DNA of 64,000 bases from Acidobacteriota bacterium (GCA_003154775.1 PMES01000072.1:1-64000), one strand, 5' to 3'. Positions 1 to 9,184 are shown, counted from the first letter of the stretch. Notes: generated by a model not told the origin, from the letters alone. Translations and numbers: made by a program.

Positions 1-179
1 TCGACCGTCTGAGCCCGCACGAACAACCAGGTGCGGACCGAGGAGTCCGCCAGATTCAGGCGATGAATCAGGAAGCGATTGATGTCGGTCCAATAGACAG
101 CGTTGTGCGCGGCGTGCCAGACGGCGCCTTCGCCGCAGACGTCGCCCGTGGGCGCAACACAAACTGGTTCCCCGATCAT
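1..179 (-). CDS. SMP-30/gluconolactonase/LRE family protein (N-terminal part, cut by window edge)
   Basis: About 59 codons are visible, starting MIGEPVCVAPTGDVCGEGAV and continuing with a W-H-A-A-H-N-A-V-Y-W-T-D-I-N stretch. The G-E-G-A-V-W plus Y-W-T-D-I pattern is the first blade of the SMP-30/regucalcin six-bladed propeller, where the Glu is a metal ligand. Members hydrolyse sugar lactones. The ATG overlaps the stop of the upstream SDR gene as ATGA, so the two are translationally coupled and belong to the uxuA operon. A sugar-acid lactonase role fits, but substrate is inferred from context. The C-terminal part lies outside the window. Confidence 0.75.
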   Translation of the reverse strand, partial: MIGEPVCVAPTGDVCGEGAVWHAAHNAVYWTDINRFLIHRLNLADSSVRTWLFVRAQTV

Positions 180-958
180 TGCACTCCGATCCCTGCGAGC
201 AATCCGCCGTCGACCAGGTAGTCTCCGCCCGTGCAGAATGTGGATCGATCGGACAGAAGAAACGCCGCCAGCTCGGCGACTTCCTCGACGGTGCCAACGC
301 GACCGAGCGGATGTGCCGCCCCGAACCTCTCGACGACCGCATCGACGGGCAGGTCCGGCGAAAAATGCGCGGCGGAGCGTTCGAGCATGGGTGTGCGAAT
401 GGATCCCGGGCTGATGGAATTGACACGAATGCGATCGCCCGCGTGGTCCAGGGCGAGAGAGCGCGTCAGGCTAAGAAGACCGCCCTTCGAAGCCGTGTAG
501 GCGGCAACCCCGCGCTGGCAAGCGTGCCCTTGCACGGACGCGACAACCACGATCGAGCCGCCGCCGCGTTTTATCATTTCCGGAATACCGAAATGCGAGA
601 GGAGATACACGCCTCCAAGATTCACCGCCATGCAACGGTTCCATGTTTCCGACTCCGTTTCCACGGTATTCCCAAATGGATGAATGGCGGCGGAATTTGC
701 GATGAAATCGAGCCCGCCAAATTGCGCGGCGGCTTTGGCAACCACCGCTTGCACCTGCTCCGGCAGGCTCACATCGCACTGCTCAACGCGGAGCGCATAG
801 CCCTTCGCATCGGATTCCTGTTGAAGTTCGCGGTTCGCGGCTGCGTCTATGCCACAGGCCATGACGCTCGCGCCGCCCGAGGCAAGCCTCATCGCGATGG
901 CCCGGCCAATCCCGGTGGTGCCAGTGACGATGGCAACCTTATGTTCAAATTCCTTCAT
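176..958 (-). CDS. SDR-family oxidoreductase (hexuronate operon)
   Basis: A 260-residue classical short-chain dehydrogenase. Visible motifs are the NAD(P)-binding TGTTGIGRAIA near residue 13, NSAA near residue 89 (usual NNAG with N replaced by S), the catalytic Ser in VVVASVQG, YTASK as the Tyr/Lys pair, and the C-terminal GGDYLVDGG. Length is normal for the family. It lies downstream of uxuA and overlaps the lactonase gene by 4 bp. By position it may oxidise a hexuronate-derived sugar or reduce fructuronate to mannonate (a UxuB-like role filled by SDRs in some bacteria); that specificity is inferred from context only. Confidence 0.85.
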   Translation of the reverse strand: MKEFEHKVAIVTGTTGIGRAIAMRLASGGASVMACGIDAAANRELQQESDAKGYALRVEQCDVSLPEQVQAVVAKAAAQFGGLDFIANSAAIHPFGNTVETESETWNRCMAVNLGGVYLLSHFGIPEMIKRGGGSIVVVASVQGHACQRGVAAYTASKGGLLSLTRSLALDHAGDRIRVNSISPGSIRTPMLERSAAHFSPDLPVDAVVERFGAAHPLGRVGTVEEVAELAAFLLSDRSTFCTGGDYLVDGGLLAGIGVQ

Positions 959-1057
959 GGATGAATGCTCTCTTTATCTTTTCTTGGATGCGATTTCAAC
1001 CGGTTGCGAAAGAATCCTATTCCCACCATTGTCCTCAAGGAGGCAGCGAAAAGCCGT

Positions 1058-1102
1058 GAGGAGTTTACTCCTCCTGTTGCGATAGGGAAACGGCCAGTTT
1101 CC
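1058..1102. promoter_or_regulatory. Two adjacent palindromes between uxuA and the SDR gene
   Basis: The 189-bp gap inside the uxuA operon holds GAGGAGT-TT-ACTCCTC at 1058-1073 (perfect 7-bp arms) and GGAAAC-GGCCA-GTTTCC at 1086-1102 (perfect 6-bp arms). They could be RNA hairpins that stabilise or attenuate the message, or a transcription-factor operator. No T-run follows either on the coding strand, so they do not look like intrinsic terminators. Function is unknown. Confidence 0.35.
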
Positions 1103-1147
1103 TCGGATCTATGCGGGATTCGAATGGCAAGAGACATGCTTGAAAGC

Positions 1148-2338
1148 TCAGTCGGCAAATTCTGGGTTAGCGTACCTCAAGCCTTCCACCATGCCACGCA
1201 ATTCGGCGAGCCCCTTCAAGCGGCCGACATAGGAGTAGCCCGGGTTGGTTTTCTTGTTGATGTCGTCGGCGAGCAGATGTCCATGATCGGGCCGCATGGG
1301 AATTTCATGATCCTCTCGGCTGGCGCGCCGCCGGCGCGATTCCTCACCAAGCAATGCGCGGATTACGCCTACCATATCCGAACTGCCGTGAAGATGCTCG
1401 GCTTCATGGAATGAGCCATCCGTTTCGCGAACGACCTGACGAAGATGCGCGAAATGAATGCGCGAAGCGAATTCGCCGGCCATCGCAAGCAAATCATTGT
1501 CCGCGCGGGCGCCATAAGAGCCCACGCAAAATGTGAGGCCGTTAGCAGGGCTGCCAACGCCTGCAAGGATTGATCGCGCATCGCCGGCCGTCGAAACAAC
1601 GCGAGGCAGGCCGAAGAGCGGCCACGGCGGGTCGTCCGGGTGAATCGCGAGCCGGAGTCCGAGCTCTTCCGCCACGGGCACGACTTCCTGCAGAAAGGCG
1701 AGGAGGGCGGAACGGAGATCGCCGGGCGTGGCTCCTTCCCACTCCGCGCGCGATTCGCGAAATAACTGCCGGTTGTAGGACGATTCCGCGCCGGGAAGTC
1801 CCGCGAGGATGGCGTGCTCGAGTTCGTCTTGCTGCGCCTCAGACATCGAGTCGAAGCGGGCACGGGCGGCAGCGAGGCGCTCGGGCGTGTAATCGAGTTC
1901 GGCACCCGTGCGCTCGAGGAGGAACAGGTCGTAGGCCGCGAAATCTACGGCATCAAATCGCAGCGCGTAGCCCGTGCTGGGCAGGCGCCACTTCAAATTC
2001 GTCCGCGTCCAGTCGACGAGCGGCATGAAGTTATAGCAAACGACCGGTACGCCTGCCTTGGCGATGGCGGCGAGAGAATCTTTCCAGGCAGCGATGTACT
2101 GGCAATACGGCCCTGAGCGGAGCTTGATGGAATTGTGAACCGGGATGCTTTCGACGACGGACCAGACGAGGCCCGCGGACTCGATTTCCGCTTTGCGCTT
2201 GAGGACTTCGTCGAGAGGCCAAGTCTCGCCGCGGTAGATGTGATGCAGGGCGGAGACGATGCCCGTCGCGCCCGCTTGCTTGATTTGATCGAGTGAAATC
2301 AAGTCTTGAGGGCCGAACCATCGCCATGTTTCTTTCAT
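1148..2338 (-). CDS. uxuA: Mannonate dehydratase
   Basis: A 396-residue protein matching UxuA in length (E. coli about 394). It removes water from D-mannonate to give 2-keto-3-deoxy-D-gluconate in cytosolic hexuronate catabolism. The N-terminus has the family pattern W-R-W-F-G-P-x-D and the segment [12 protein letters not shown] near residue 23. Further on, [19 protein letters not shown] and a C-terminal [13 protein letters not shown] contain the His/Asp residues that bind the metal in this xylose-isomerase-like barrel. It is the first gene of a minus-strand set with an SDR and an SMP-30 lactonase, which supports a role in glucuronate/galacturonate use. Confidence 0.93.
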   Translation of the reverse strand: MKETWRWFGPQDLISLDQIKQAGATGIVSALHHIYRGETWPLDEVLKRKAEIESAGLVWSVVESIPVHNSIKLRSGPYCQYIAAWKDSLAAIAKAGVPVVCYNFMPLVDWTRTNLKWRLPSTGYALRFDAVDFAAYDLFLLERTGAELDYTPERLAAARARFDSMSEAQQDELEHAILAGLPGAESSYNRQLFRESRAEWEGATPGDLRSALLAFLQEVVPVAEELGLRLAIHPDDPPWPLFGLPRVVSTAGDARSILAGVGSPANGLTFCVGSYGARADNDLLAMAGEFASRIHFAHLRQVVRETDGSFHEAEHLHGSSDMVGVIRALLGEESRRRRASREDHEIPMRPDHGHLLADDINKKTNPGYSYVGRLKGLAELRGMVEGLRYANPEFAD

Positions 2339-2560
2339 GCCCGTATCGTATTACATTTTGACGCGCCGTTCGCACGCCCATCGGCAATTTCGATGTGCAT
2401 TCATTTTGGCAAATACAATGGAGCGCAGTGAAAAGGAATCCTCGTCAACCTTCTCCAATTCAAGAGCGCGTGTGCTTAACCAGGGACACCTCATCCGTTT
2501 TCACATCTCGCCCGACGCGGCCGGCAAGCAGAAAAGAGAGCTGCGGCATATTGCCGCGCG

Positions 2561-4792
2561 CTAGAGATTCCGGCGCCAGAATTCGCGCATGGTGCGGAAG
2601 AGATGGATGGTGGCGGGCGGATCGGTGATGCCGTGTTTGCGCATGGGATAGATCATCACTTCATAGAGAATATCTTTCGCGATGAGCTCATTAAGGAAGG
2701 CCTGCTCATTCTGTGGATGTACGTTGTCGTCGTAGGTGCCGAAAGCGACCATCAGTTGGCCGGAGAGATCGCCGGCATGCTTGACCAGCGACGTGCGGTC
2801 GTAAGCCTCGGCATTCTGGGAAGGAAGGCCCATCAGGGATTCGGCCCATTTGGAATCGTAGTAGTGCCAATCGGTCACCGGCGCGACAGAGATCCCCGCC
2901 TTGAATTCCTTGGAACGCGTCATCAGATTCAGCGTCATGGTGCCGCCGCCGCTCCAGCCCCAAACACCGAAGCGTGAGGCATCCACCCAGGGCTGAGACT
3001 TGAACCAACGAACCCCGGCGAGAAGGTCGTCGCTTTCCGAGGCGGCGGGGTTGGCAGCGATGGTGTTTTCGAGTTTTTTGCTGATGCCGGTGGCGGCGCG
3101 ATTGTCGATATACATCACGACAAAACCATCCTGGAGAAGGAGCTGGTTGTAGAGGCTCATCTCGGCGCTCCACTCGTTCACGACATTGGGAGCCGAAGGA
3201 CCGCCGTAAACATACAGGATCACGGGGTATTTGCGGGCGGGGTCAAAATTCCTTGGCTTCCAGATTTCCGTGGGCATGGGAAAACCGTCGGCGGCGGGAA
3301 CGGTGAGAAATTCGGAGTACTGGATTCCTTCGGGAAGCAGCTCCGGGCGAGGTGCCGCAAGAGTTTGCAGAAGCTTACCCTCGGCGGCATGAAGCTGCAG
3401 GGAAGGCAGGGTGCGGTTGTTGGAGAAACTGTCGAAATAGAATTTCGCGTTGGGAGACATCGAAATGGCATGGGCGCCGGACTCGGCGGAAAGACGCGTG
3501 AGGCCGGAGCCGTCGCTTTTCACGCGGTAGAGGTTGCGCTCGATGGAGGAATCTTTGAGCGCGGTAAAGTAGATCCAATCATTTTCGGAATCAATGCCGG
3601 CAACCGCCTGGCGGACCCAGAAAACGCCGCCCGAGGAGGCCATGGCCCAGTTGCCATTGGTGATTTGGTTGACAAGGGTGCCGTCCATGGTGAAGCGGTA
3701 GAGATGCATGAAGCCGTCGCGCTCGGAAGCCCATAGAAAGTAACGGCCGCCGGGAAGGAAGTGGAGGTCGTCGGTAACGTTCACCCAGGCGGGATCGGTT
3801 TCCGTGAGGATGTGCTTGCGTTCGCCAGTCTTGACATTAATGAAGTCCAGGCGATTCTCCTTCTGTGAGCGGGGCATGGTCTGGATACTGAGGCGTTCGG
3901 AATCCGGCAGCCACTTTACGCGCTGAATCCACTCGAATGGTTCCGCGCCAAGATTGACCCAGCGGGTTTGCGGGTTGAAGACATCGGTAACGCCGACGCG
4001 GACACGGGGATTTTTTTCGCCGGGTTTCGGATAACGCTGATGAATGATGCGTTCATCGACGGGCTGAAAATCGACAAAGGTACTGTCGGCAACTTCGGTT
4101 ACGTCCGTCTGTAGAAAGGCGATGGCACGGGAGTCGGGCGACCACCAGTAGCCGATATCGCGGCGGCCGAAAATCTCTTCCCAGTAGACCCAGGTAAGAG
4201 TGCCATTCAGAAGCGTGTCCGAGCCGTCGGAGGTGAGACGCATCTCCTTTTTCGCGGCAATGTCGTAGACATACAGGTCATTGGAACGCACAAAGGAAAG
4301 GAGGCGCCCGTCCGGAGAGAATTCGGCGTCTTTTTCCTCCGCGGGGGTATTGGTGACGCGCGTGAAGGAAGAAGAGGGGAAATCGAGAAGAAAAATGTCG
4401 CCATGAAAGATGTACAGGGCCTGCCGGCCATTGGCGTCAAACGAGTCTGGCCACGGAAGCGCTTGCTTGATTTCCGAGGAAGGATCCAGGGACGTGAGGG
4501 AAGCGACCGCTTTGGGCATGTCTAGAGCCGGGTGACGTTCGCGAGTGATGGGATCGAGCCGCTCAAATGTGCGCTGCGCTTCGGGCTGGCGAGTATCGCA
4601 AAGAATGGCGGAATTGTCGGCCAACCACTTGAACTCTGGGACTTCCGCCACACTCGAGCCTTCTTTGCCAAAGATCCATTCCGCGGTCAGCGGAGGCCGT
4701 TGCACCTGAGCCATCGCGGAGAAGGCTGCAAAGAAGAGCACCAGCAGGGACGTGAGAAAAAGAGTGGCTGCACGGAAGCGCTTGGAAGACAT
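2561..4792 (-). CDS. S9-family prolyl oligopeptidase, dipeptidyl-peptidase IV type, exported
   Basis: The chosen ATG at 4792 gives a 743-residue product with a signal peptide (MSSKRF followed by a long hydrophobic run ending AMAQ). An AGGAG lies about 10 bp upstream. The reading frame is open further upstream, but those residues do not look like protein. The N-terminal half is a DPP-IV beta-propeller with the Y-W-E-E-I-F segment that holds the substrate N-terminus. The C-terminal alpha/beta-hydrolase has Ser614 in GWSGGG (family GWSYGG), Asp688 in GTYDDNVHP and His720 in MRKHGI. It probably cleaves X-Pro dipeptides from peptides in the periplasm. The next gene is divergent. Confidence 0.92.
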   Translation of the reverse strand: MSSKRFRAATLFLTSLLVLFFAAFSAMAQVQRPPLTAEWIFGKEGSSVAEVPEFKWLADNSAILCDTRQPEAQRTFERLDPITRERHPALDMPKAVASLTSLDPSSEIKQALPWPDSFDANGRQALYIFHGDIFLLDFPSSSFTRVTNTPAEEKDAEFSPDGRLLSFVRSNDLYVYDIAAKKEMRLTSDGSDTLLNGTLTWVYWEEIFGRRDIGYWWSPDSRAIAFLQTDVTEVADSTFVDFQPVDERIIHQRYPKPGEKNPRVRVGVTDVFNPQTRWVNLGAEPFEWIQRVKWLPDSERLSIQTMPRSQKENRLDFINVKTGERKHILTETDPAWVNVTDDLHFLPGGRYFLWASERDGFMHLYRFTMDGTLVNQITNGNWAMASSGGVFWVRQAVAGIDSENDWIYFTALKDSSIERNLYRVKSDGSGLTRLSAESGAHAISMSPNAKFYFDSFSNNRTLPSLQLHAAEGKLLQTLAAPRPELLPEGIQYSEFLTVPAADGFPMPTEIWKPRNFDPARKYPVILYVYGGPSAPNVVNEWSAEMSLYNQLLLQDGFVVMYIDNRAATGISKKLENTIAANPAASESDDLLAGVRWFKSQPWVDASRFGVWGWSGGGTMTLNLMTRSKEFKAGISVAPVTDWHYYDSKWAESLMGLPSQNAEAYDRTSLVKHAGDLSGQLMVAFGTYDDNVHPQNEQAFLNELIAKDILYEVMIYPMRKHGITDPPATIHLFRTMREFWRRNL

Positions 4793-4991
4793 AAGGTTTT
4801 CTTCTCCTGGCAAGAGAAAGTACATGTGGGTGCCCGGCTTCTGATAATAGACGACGCCTTTGACCGTAGCAAAGTGATCAAACCATTCGAAAAACGTACC
4901 CCTCCCATTGTCCATTGACCTTTGACCTTTCCGCCTGCAACGTCCTGCACTTCGGACCAGTAGGCTGCGCTGTTGCTTTGGAATAGGCTTT

Positions 4992-5657
4992 GTGGGCTTG
5001 CGGGGTGTCGTCACTGGGGAACGAAGCGAGGTGGCCGTGTATTGCGAGCATTGCGGACTAAAGATCTTCCCCGAGCGGCCTGTATGCACTCGCTGTGGCC
5101 GAGCGCCGCTGCACGAGTGGATTCAACTGTTCAGCCTGGCCGTGCTCCTCCTGGCGACGATCGGCAATTCGGTTGCCGGCATGTTTCTGCTGCCGAAATT
5201 GTCTGCCACGCACCCGGCGGTTCTTTTTTTTCGCGGCTGGCTGTGGGCCGACCGGGAAAGTTCGCTGTACGGATGGATGCCCCTGGCCGCCGCGCTGCTG
5301 TTTTGGGAATTTTTTGTTTGGCGCAAGATTCGCAAGGCGAAACCTGTAACCAAAATCAAAGGGTGGGTCAGCCGTAAGATCCTCGCGTTCGTACTCGCGG
5401 CAGGTTTTGCGCCGATCCTTCCCTGGTGGATTCCCGCCAATCAGCCATCGGACAAGACGCTGGCCGCACTTTCGCAGTATCCCGGCTTGCCGTGCGCCAT
5501 TTCCTGGGGCGGCGTGCTCATCGTTGCAGTGGTTCTTTGTGTCAAGGCCGAGACACGCGACTCCCTTCTTGGCAAGGGGAAAACCCTCGCCCTCGTCAGC
5601 CTCGGTGCGCTCACTTTGTTTCTTACGCTCACACTGTTTGGGTGGTCGCTGAGCTGA
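4992..5657 (+). CDS. Zinc-ribbon multi-pass membrane protein of unknown function
   Basis: The N-terminus carries a CxxC...CxxC zinc ribbon (YCEHCGLKIFPERPVCTRCG). About four hydrophobic segments follow, near residues 45-70, 92-110, 130-146 and 165-220, separated by basic loops. An ATG at 4992 gives 221 residues; in-frame GTG codons at 5031 and 5037 would start just before the zinc ribbon and may be the true start, since the preceding residues are unremarkable. It is divergent from the S9 peptidase and convergent with the SpoIIE phosphatase. I do not recognise a specific family. Confidence 0.6.
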   Translation: MGLRGVVTGERSEVAVYCEHCGLKIFPERPVCTRCGRAPLHEWIQLFSLAVLLLATIGNSVAGMFLLPKLSATHPAVLFFRGWLWADRESSLYGWMPLAAALLFWEFFVWRKIRKAKPVTKIKGWVSRKILAFVLAAGFAPILPWWIPANQPSDKTLAALSQYPGLPCAISWGGVLIVAVVLCVKAETRDSLLGKGKTLALVSLGALTLFLTLTLFGWSLS

Positions 5658-5693
5658 ACAAGAGTGAGGATTCTGCTGGCGACGGATTGCGAA

Positions 5694-6494
5694 CTAACTG
5701 GAAACTGGCCCGCAACCTGCCGGGGAGGGAGCGTAATGGAGCACCGCAGCAGTCATATCGTCCCACTGGCAACAGTGCTTGGAAAATTCCTGGATCGCCG
5801 AGAAGACATGGTTCAGCAAATCAATCGGGGCTTCGCCCGCATGTCTGCGGCAGATATCCTTGAGCCCCTCCAGCTCAAAATCCTGCCCGTGGACATTCCG
5901 CGCATCGGTCAGTCCATCGGTACAAAACAGTATGGAATCGCCCGGCTCGAGGTCCAGCGTGAATTCGTCGTAAATTACCCCACTGAAGAGGCCTGGTGGG
6001 ATCCCCGCAAGCTGCAGGGCGCTGCATTCTTCACCCCGGATGAGCAGGGGGCCGGGCATGCCGGCGCTCACGATGCGCATCTGCGCGCGAAACGAGTCAA
6101 TAATGGCGTACTGAATCGCGCTGTGGCGTCCCGGGATGCCCCGGAGGAGCAGCCTCTCGTTCAGGACGGAGAGGACCCGTGCGGGGGGCTGGCCGGTCTT
6201 ATGCACGCCGCGCAGTGTGCCAACCGCCAGCGCGGCGTAGAGCGCCGCCGGAAGGCCTTTCCCGGATACGTCGCCAAGGTACAGGCCGATCATGCCGTCA
6301 GGAAGGAGGAAGTAGTCCAGGAAATCCCCACCTACCTCCGCGGCAGGCTGGAACTCATGGGAAATCGTCACGCAATCGGTGCGTAATGGCTGCCCAGGCA
6401 GCATGACGCCCTGGATGGCACGAGCTTCCTCGAGCTCCTGCTCGCGCAACTTCTCGATCGAATGAAGTTCGACTGGCTGAGTGAGAACAGACAT
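5694..6494 (-). CDS. PP2C-type serine phosphatase with SpoIIE/RsbU domain
   Basis: A 266-residue protein that is nearly all SpoIIE-like phosphatase domain. After a short helical N-terminus (E-E-A-R-A-I-Q) come the metal-binding motifs EVGGDFLDYF, GDVSGKGLPAAL, FCTDGLTDA and WDDMTAAVL. In RsbU and relatives such phosphatases dephosphorylate an anti-sigma-factor antagonist in a partner-switching cascade. No sensor domain (PAS, GAF, HAMP or response receiver) is fused, and no STAS or anti-sigma gene is adjacent, so the input and target must be elsewhere. It is a single gene convergent with the zinc-ribbon membrane protein. Confidence 0.88.
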   Translation of the reverse strand: MSVLTQPVELHSIEKLREQELEEARAIQGVMLPGQPLRTDCVTISHEFQPAAEVGGDFLDYFLLPDGMIGLYLGDVSGKGLPAALYAALAVGTLRGVHKTGQPPARVLSVLNERLLLRGIPGRHSAIQYAIIDSFRAQMRIVSAGMPGPLLIRGEECSALQLAGIPPGLFSGVIYDEFTLDLEPGDSILFCTDGLTDARNVHGQDFELEGLKDICRRHAGEAPIDLLNHVFSAIQEFSKHCCQWDDMTAAVLHYAPSPAGCGPVSS

Positions 6495-6657
6495 GGTTTT
6501 ATCCGGAGGGGAGAATTCACCGGGAGAGGGGCGGCGTCAATTTGAGCGTAGCACACGGTGGGTATGGCCCAGCCAAAACCTCCAGGGGGTGTTATCAATT
6601 GCACTCGGGGACACGGAAATGCTTGAACCACTTGGAGCGTGGGGAAACAATAGAACT

Positions 6658-7050
6658 ATGAAAGCCTTAGCTGGACTCCTTGTTACCGCCGTCTTGGCCA
6701 TCGGGATCTACTATCTTTATTTAAAACAAATGCCCAGTAGCGATGCGGGTACCGCGCCCACCCAGGCCATCAGCCTGACCGGTGTGCGCAGCGATTTGCT
6801 GTCCATCGCTCAGGCAGAGCGCGGGAACATCGCCCTGAATAGCCGGTGTGCTTCGCTGGACGAAATGGCTACTTCAGGAACGATGAACATGGCCCGGCGC
6901 GAGCGCGACGGCTACACCTATGAAGTGGAGTGTTCCGGGTCGGATTTCCGTGTTGTCGCCCGGCACGCGGCTCCCCCTCTCGCGGGCGTGGCGATACGCT
7001 ACCCTACCCTGGCCATCGATTCCACGATGGAAATCCGGGAAATTCAGTAA
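6658..7050 (+). CDS. Small membrane-anchored hypothetical protein
   Basis: The ATG at 6658 opens a 130-residue protein with a typical N-terminal anchor (MKALAGLLVTAVLAIGIYYL) and a soluble domain with a Cys pair, one in NSRCASLDEM and one in VECSGSDF. The spacing suggests a disulfide in an exported pilin-like or periplasmic fold. The frame is open further upstream, but that part shows no signal and overlaps the promoter area of the divergent phosphatase gene. A G-rich stretch just upstream may act as ribosome binding site. Homologues of this layout are common near small membrane genes in acidobacteria, but I cannot name the family. Confidence 0.6.
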   Translation: MKALAGLLVTAVLAIGIYYLYLKQMPSSDAGTAPTQAISLTGVRSDLLSIAQAERGNIALNSRCASLDEMATSGTMNMARRERDGYTYEVECSGSDFRVVARHAAPPLAGVAIRYPTLAIDSTMEIREIQ

Positions 7051-7172
7051 GCTGGGGTTTCATCTTCCTAAACCTGCCCTTTTTCGCGGGAACAATTCCC
7101 CCTGCGTATGCGTAACTTCAGGTGAGAGCGCAGCACGCGAAGAACGAAGGCGTTTGCGAGAAGGAGTGGACT

Positions 7173-7532
7173 ATGGATGGCAATCTGATCGGCCTCGTAG
7201 CGGTGGTTTTGACCTGCGGTATTCCCCTGGCAGTAATCTATGCCTTTTACCGCGTCCGTAAACTGCGGACCGAAGAGCGACTGGCGGCGCTGGCTCGCGG
7301 CGCGACGATTCCCATGGAGCCGGAACTTTCCCAGTATGCCAAGTCACGGCGTGCCGGGATTTTGCTGGTCACCGGCGGCGTGGGATTCATGACCATGTTT
7401 GCGGTGATTGCCCGTGTTGTGGGCGAGCCGGAGACTCTGGTTGCGGCGGCTTTCGGCATCCTGCCATTGGCCGTCGGAATCGGATACTTCCTGGATGCGG
7501 CGATGATTCACCGCGACCTGAAAGCCTCCTGA
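7173..7532 (+). CDS. Small inner-membrane protein, DUF6249-like
   Basis: The start at 7173 is set by AAGGAG at 7161-7166. The 119-residue product has an N-terminal membrane span (LIGLVAVVLTCGIPLAVIYAFY), a short cytosolic segment with the pattern R-T-E-E-R-L-A-A-L-A-R-G followed by P-M-E-P-E, and two more hydrophobic stretches. That layout resembles DUF6249 membrane proteins. Function is unknown. It follows the anchored hypothetical gene by about 120 bp and may be co-transcribed with it; a hairpin-plus-T-run follows the stop codon. Confidence 0.65.
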   Translation: MDGNLIGLVAVVLTCGIPLAVIYAFYRVRKLRTEERLAALARGATIPMEPELSQYAKSRRAGILLVTGGVGFMTMFAVIARVVGEPETLVAAAFGILPLAVGIGYFLDAAMIHRDLKAS

Positions 7533-7543
7533 AGATTCTGCCG

Positions 7544-7606
7544 GGGAACCTTTCGCGCGGCGAGGTTCCCACGACCCCGTGCCCGAGCGGCAAGCCGCGC
7601 TTTTTT
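7544..7606 (+). terminator. Double hairpin followed by T6, probable intrinsic terminator
   Basis: Just after the stop codon at 7532 lies an inverted repeat with perfect 8-bp arms (GGGAACCT at 7544-7551, AGGTTCCC at 7563-7570). A second short hairpin follows (GCGG-CAAG-CCGC at 7587-7598), then GC and six T residues at 7601-7606. The second stem is short, so efficiency is uncertain. Confidence 0.5.
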
Positions 7607-7730
7607 CTCACCCCAGCAAGGATCCCCGCCGGCTTCAGGATGACCTCTTCTGATCTATGACGAGCACTTCCGCTTCCGTCGGAATAGCGTTGGAAGGGAG
7701 TGCCTTGTCCGTGTGTTAGAATCACTCGGC

Positions 7731-8510
7731 ATGCATCCTGCAATCCCTCATCTTGTGGATCTCCACCAGCTTGATCAGCGGATCGCCGTGCTTCGTGCGG
7801 AATTCGACAGCCTTCCCAAACGTTTTCGCGAGGCGGATGCCAAGCTGAATGGCGCGAAGGCTGCCGTGGCCTCCGCCAAGGAAGCCCACACACAGGCCCT
7901 CACGCAGCGAAAGAAACTTGAGCTGGATGTGGAGCAGTGGAAAGAGCGCGCGAAGAAATATCGCGCCCAGAGCAGTTCCGTAAAAACGAATGAAGCGTAT
8001 AAGGCCCTGCAACACGAAATTGCCAATGCGGAGCGCGAGGCGGCAAAACTAGAAGACCTGGTTCTGGAACAAATGATGGCCGCCGAAGACGTCGAGCACC
8101 GGGTGAAGCATGCGGAAGCGGATTTGAAAGAAACGGAAAGCGCCGTTGGGGCTGAGAAAAAACAGATCGAAGTGCAATATAACGAAAAGAAAAAGAAGCT
8201 GGAAACGGCCACCGCGGAACGCTCACAGCTCGCCGCAAAGGTGCCGGAAGACTTGTTGGAATTGTACAGCCGGATCTCACGCAGACACCCGGGTGCGGTG
8301 ATGGCGGAGGTCCGCGACGACCAGTGCCGCGGCTGCGGCATGCGCGTGCTGCCGCACGTCGTTCAGGTTCTTCGAACGGAGACCAACGACGAGGTTTTTC
8401 GCTGCGAAACCTGTGGGTGCATTCTCTACACTCTGGAACCTATTCCCCACGCGGCGCCGGCTGCGGATGCGGCCGCTGCGCCCGCCGACGAGACGACTCA
8501 CTCCGAATGA
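7731..8510 (+). CDS. Coiled-coil protein with C4 zinc ribbon (CdsZ/DUF164 type)
   Basis: The start at ATG 7731 (MHPAIPHLVDLHQLD) matches the way family members begin; an in-frame GTG at 7713 with AAGGGAG upstream is the alternative. Residues about 20-170 are a long charged coiled coil. The C-terminus holds CRGCGMRVLPH and CETCGCILY, a four-cysteine zinc ribbon. The family is widespread and poorly understood; structural and nucleic-acid roles have been proposed. The stop overlaps the RNase HI start as ATGA. An Ala/Pro-rich tail ends the protein. The coupling suggests the two products act together. Confidence 0.82.
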   Translation: MHPAIPHLVDLHQLDQRIAVLRAEFDSLPKRFREADAKLNGAKAAVASAKEAHTQALTQRKKLELDVEQWKERAKKYRAQSSSVKTNEAYKALQHEIANAEREAAKLEDLVLEQMMAAEDVEHRVKHAEADLKETESAVGAEKKQIEVQYNEKKKKLETATAERSQLAAKVPEDLLELYSRISRRHPGAVMAEVRDDQCRGCGMRVLPHVVQVLRTETNDEVFRCETCGCILYTLEPIPHAAPAADAAAAPADETTHSE

Positions 8511-9139
8511 ACAAGCGTCCCACACTACCAAAAGGCGCCGGCTTGTTCGGCGATCATGCGCCGGAACGCAAACCCACGCCTGCCTATCAAGCAAACATTG
8601 ACGGCGGCTCACGGGGAAATCCCGGCCCGGCGGCTTATGGCGTAGTTGTGCGGGACGCGCGGGGCGAAGTCGTGGCGCACCTGAAGAAATACATCGGTCA
8701 GAACACCAACAATGTCGCGGAATATTACGGCCTGATTGCGGCGCTGGACTACGCGCAAACGCACGGGATTCGCGCGCTCCGTATCGAAAGCGATTCCGAG
8801 CTCCTGGTGAAGCAGATGCGCGGGCAGTACAAAGTGAAAAGCACGGACCTGCGGCCTCTGTTTGAACGCGCCAGGAAGATGGCACAAGGCCTCGAATCCT
8901 TCCGCATTGATCACGTTTATCGCGAACAAAATCGCGAAGCCGACGCGCTGGCGAATCAGGCGTTAGACGAAACGTCGAAGCCCGCTGGCGGTGAGAAGGA
9001 TACCACTGATAATGCGCCGCCCAAACCTGCCACGATCCGCTGCTTCGCCCGGTACAAGGATGGAGTGCTGCAACCACAAGAGCCGCTGGACCTGCCAGAT
9101 GGCGCCCACGTGGAAATTATGCTGCGCTTGCGGAAGTAG
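8507..9139 (+). CDS. Ribonuclease HI-family protein fused to a C-terminal DUF104 (AF2212-like) domain
   Basis: A 210-residue protein starting at the ATG that overlaps the previous stop. The RNase H core, residues about 25-155, shows the four acidic positions: Asp in NIDGGSRGNPGPAAYG, Glu in NNVAEYYGLI, Asp in ESDSELLVKQMRG and Asp in NREADALANQA. It should cut RNA in RNA-DNA hybrids. After a linker (residues about 155-172) the last 37 residues, with ARYKDGVLQPQEPLDLPDG and VEIMLRLR, match DUF104, a beta-rich domain usually seen as a free-standing antitoxin-like protein. The fusion is unusual. Translation is coupled to the zinc-ribbon coiled-coil gene. Confidence 0.85.
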   Translation: MNKRPTLPKGAGLFGDHAPERKPTPAYQANIDGGSRGNPGPAAYGVVVRDARGEVVAHLKKYIGQNTNNVAEYYGLIAALDYAQTHGIRALRIESDSELLVKQMRGQYKVKSTDLRPLFERARKMAQGLESFRIDHVYREQNREADALANQALDETSKPAGGEKDTTDNAPPKPATIRCFARYKDGVLQPQEPLDLPDGAHVEIMLRLRK

Positions 9140-9184
9140 GATTATGCGTGTTGTGAACGCTGACCTTCTAGCGGTTCACGTTCC

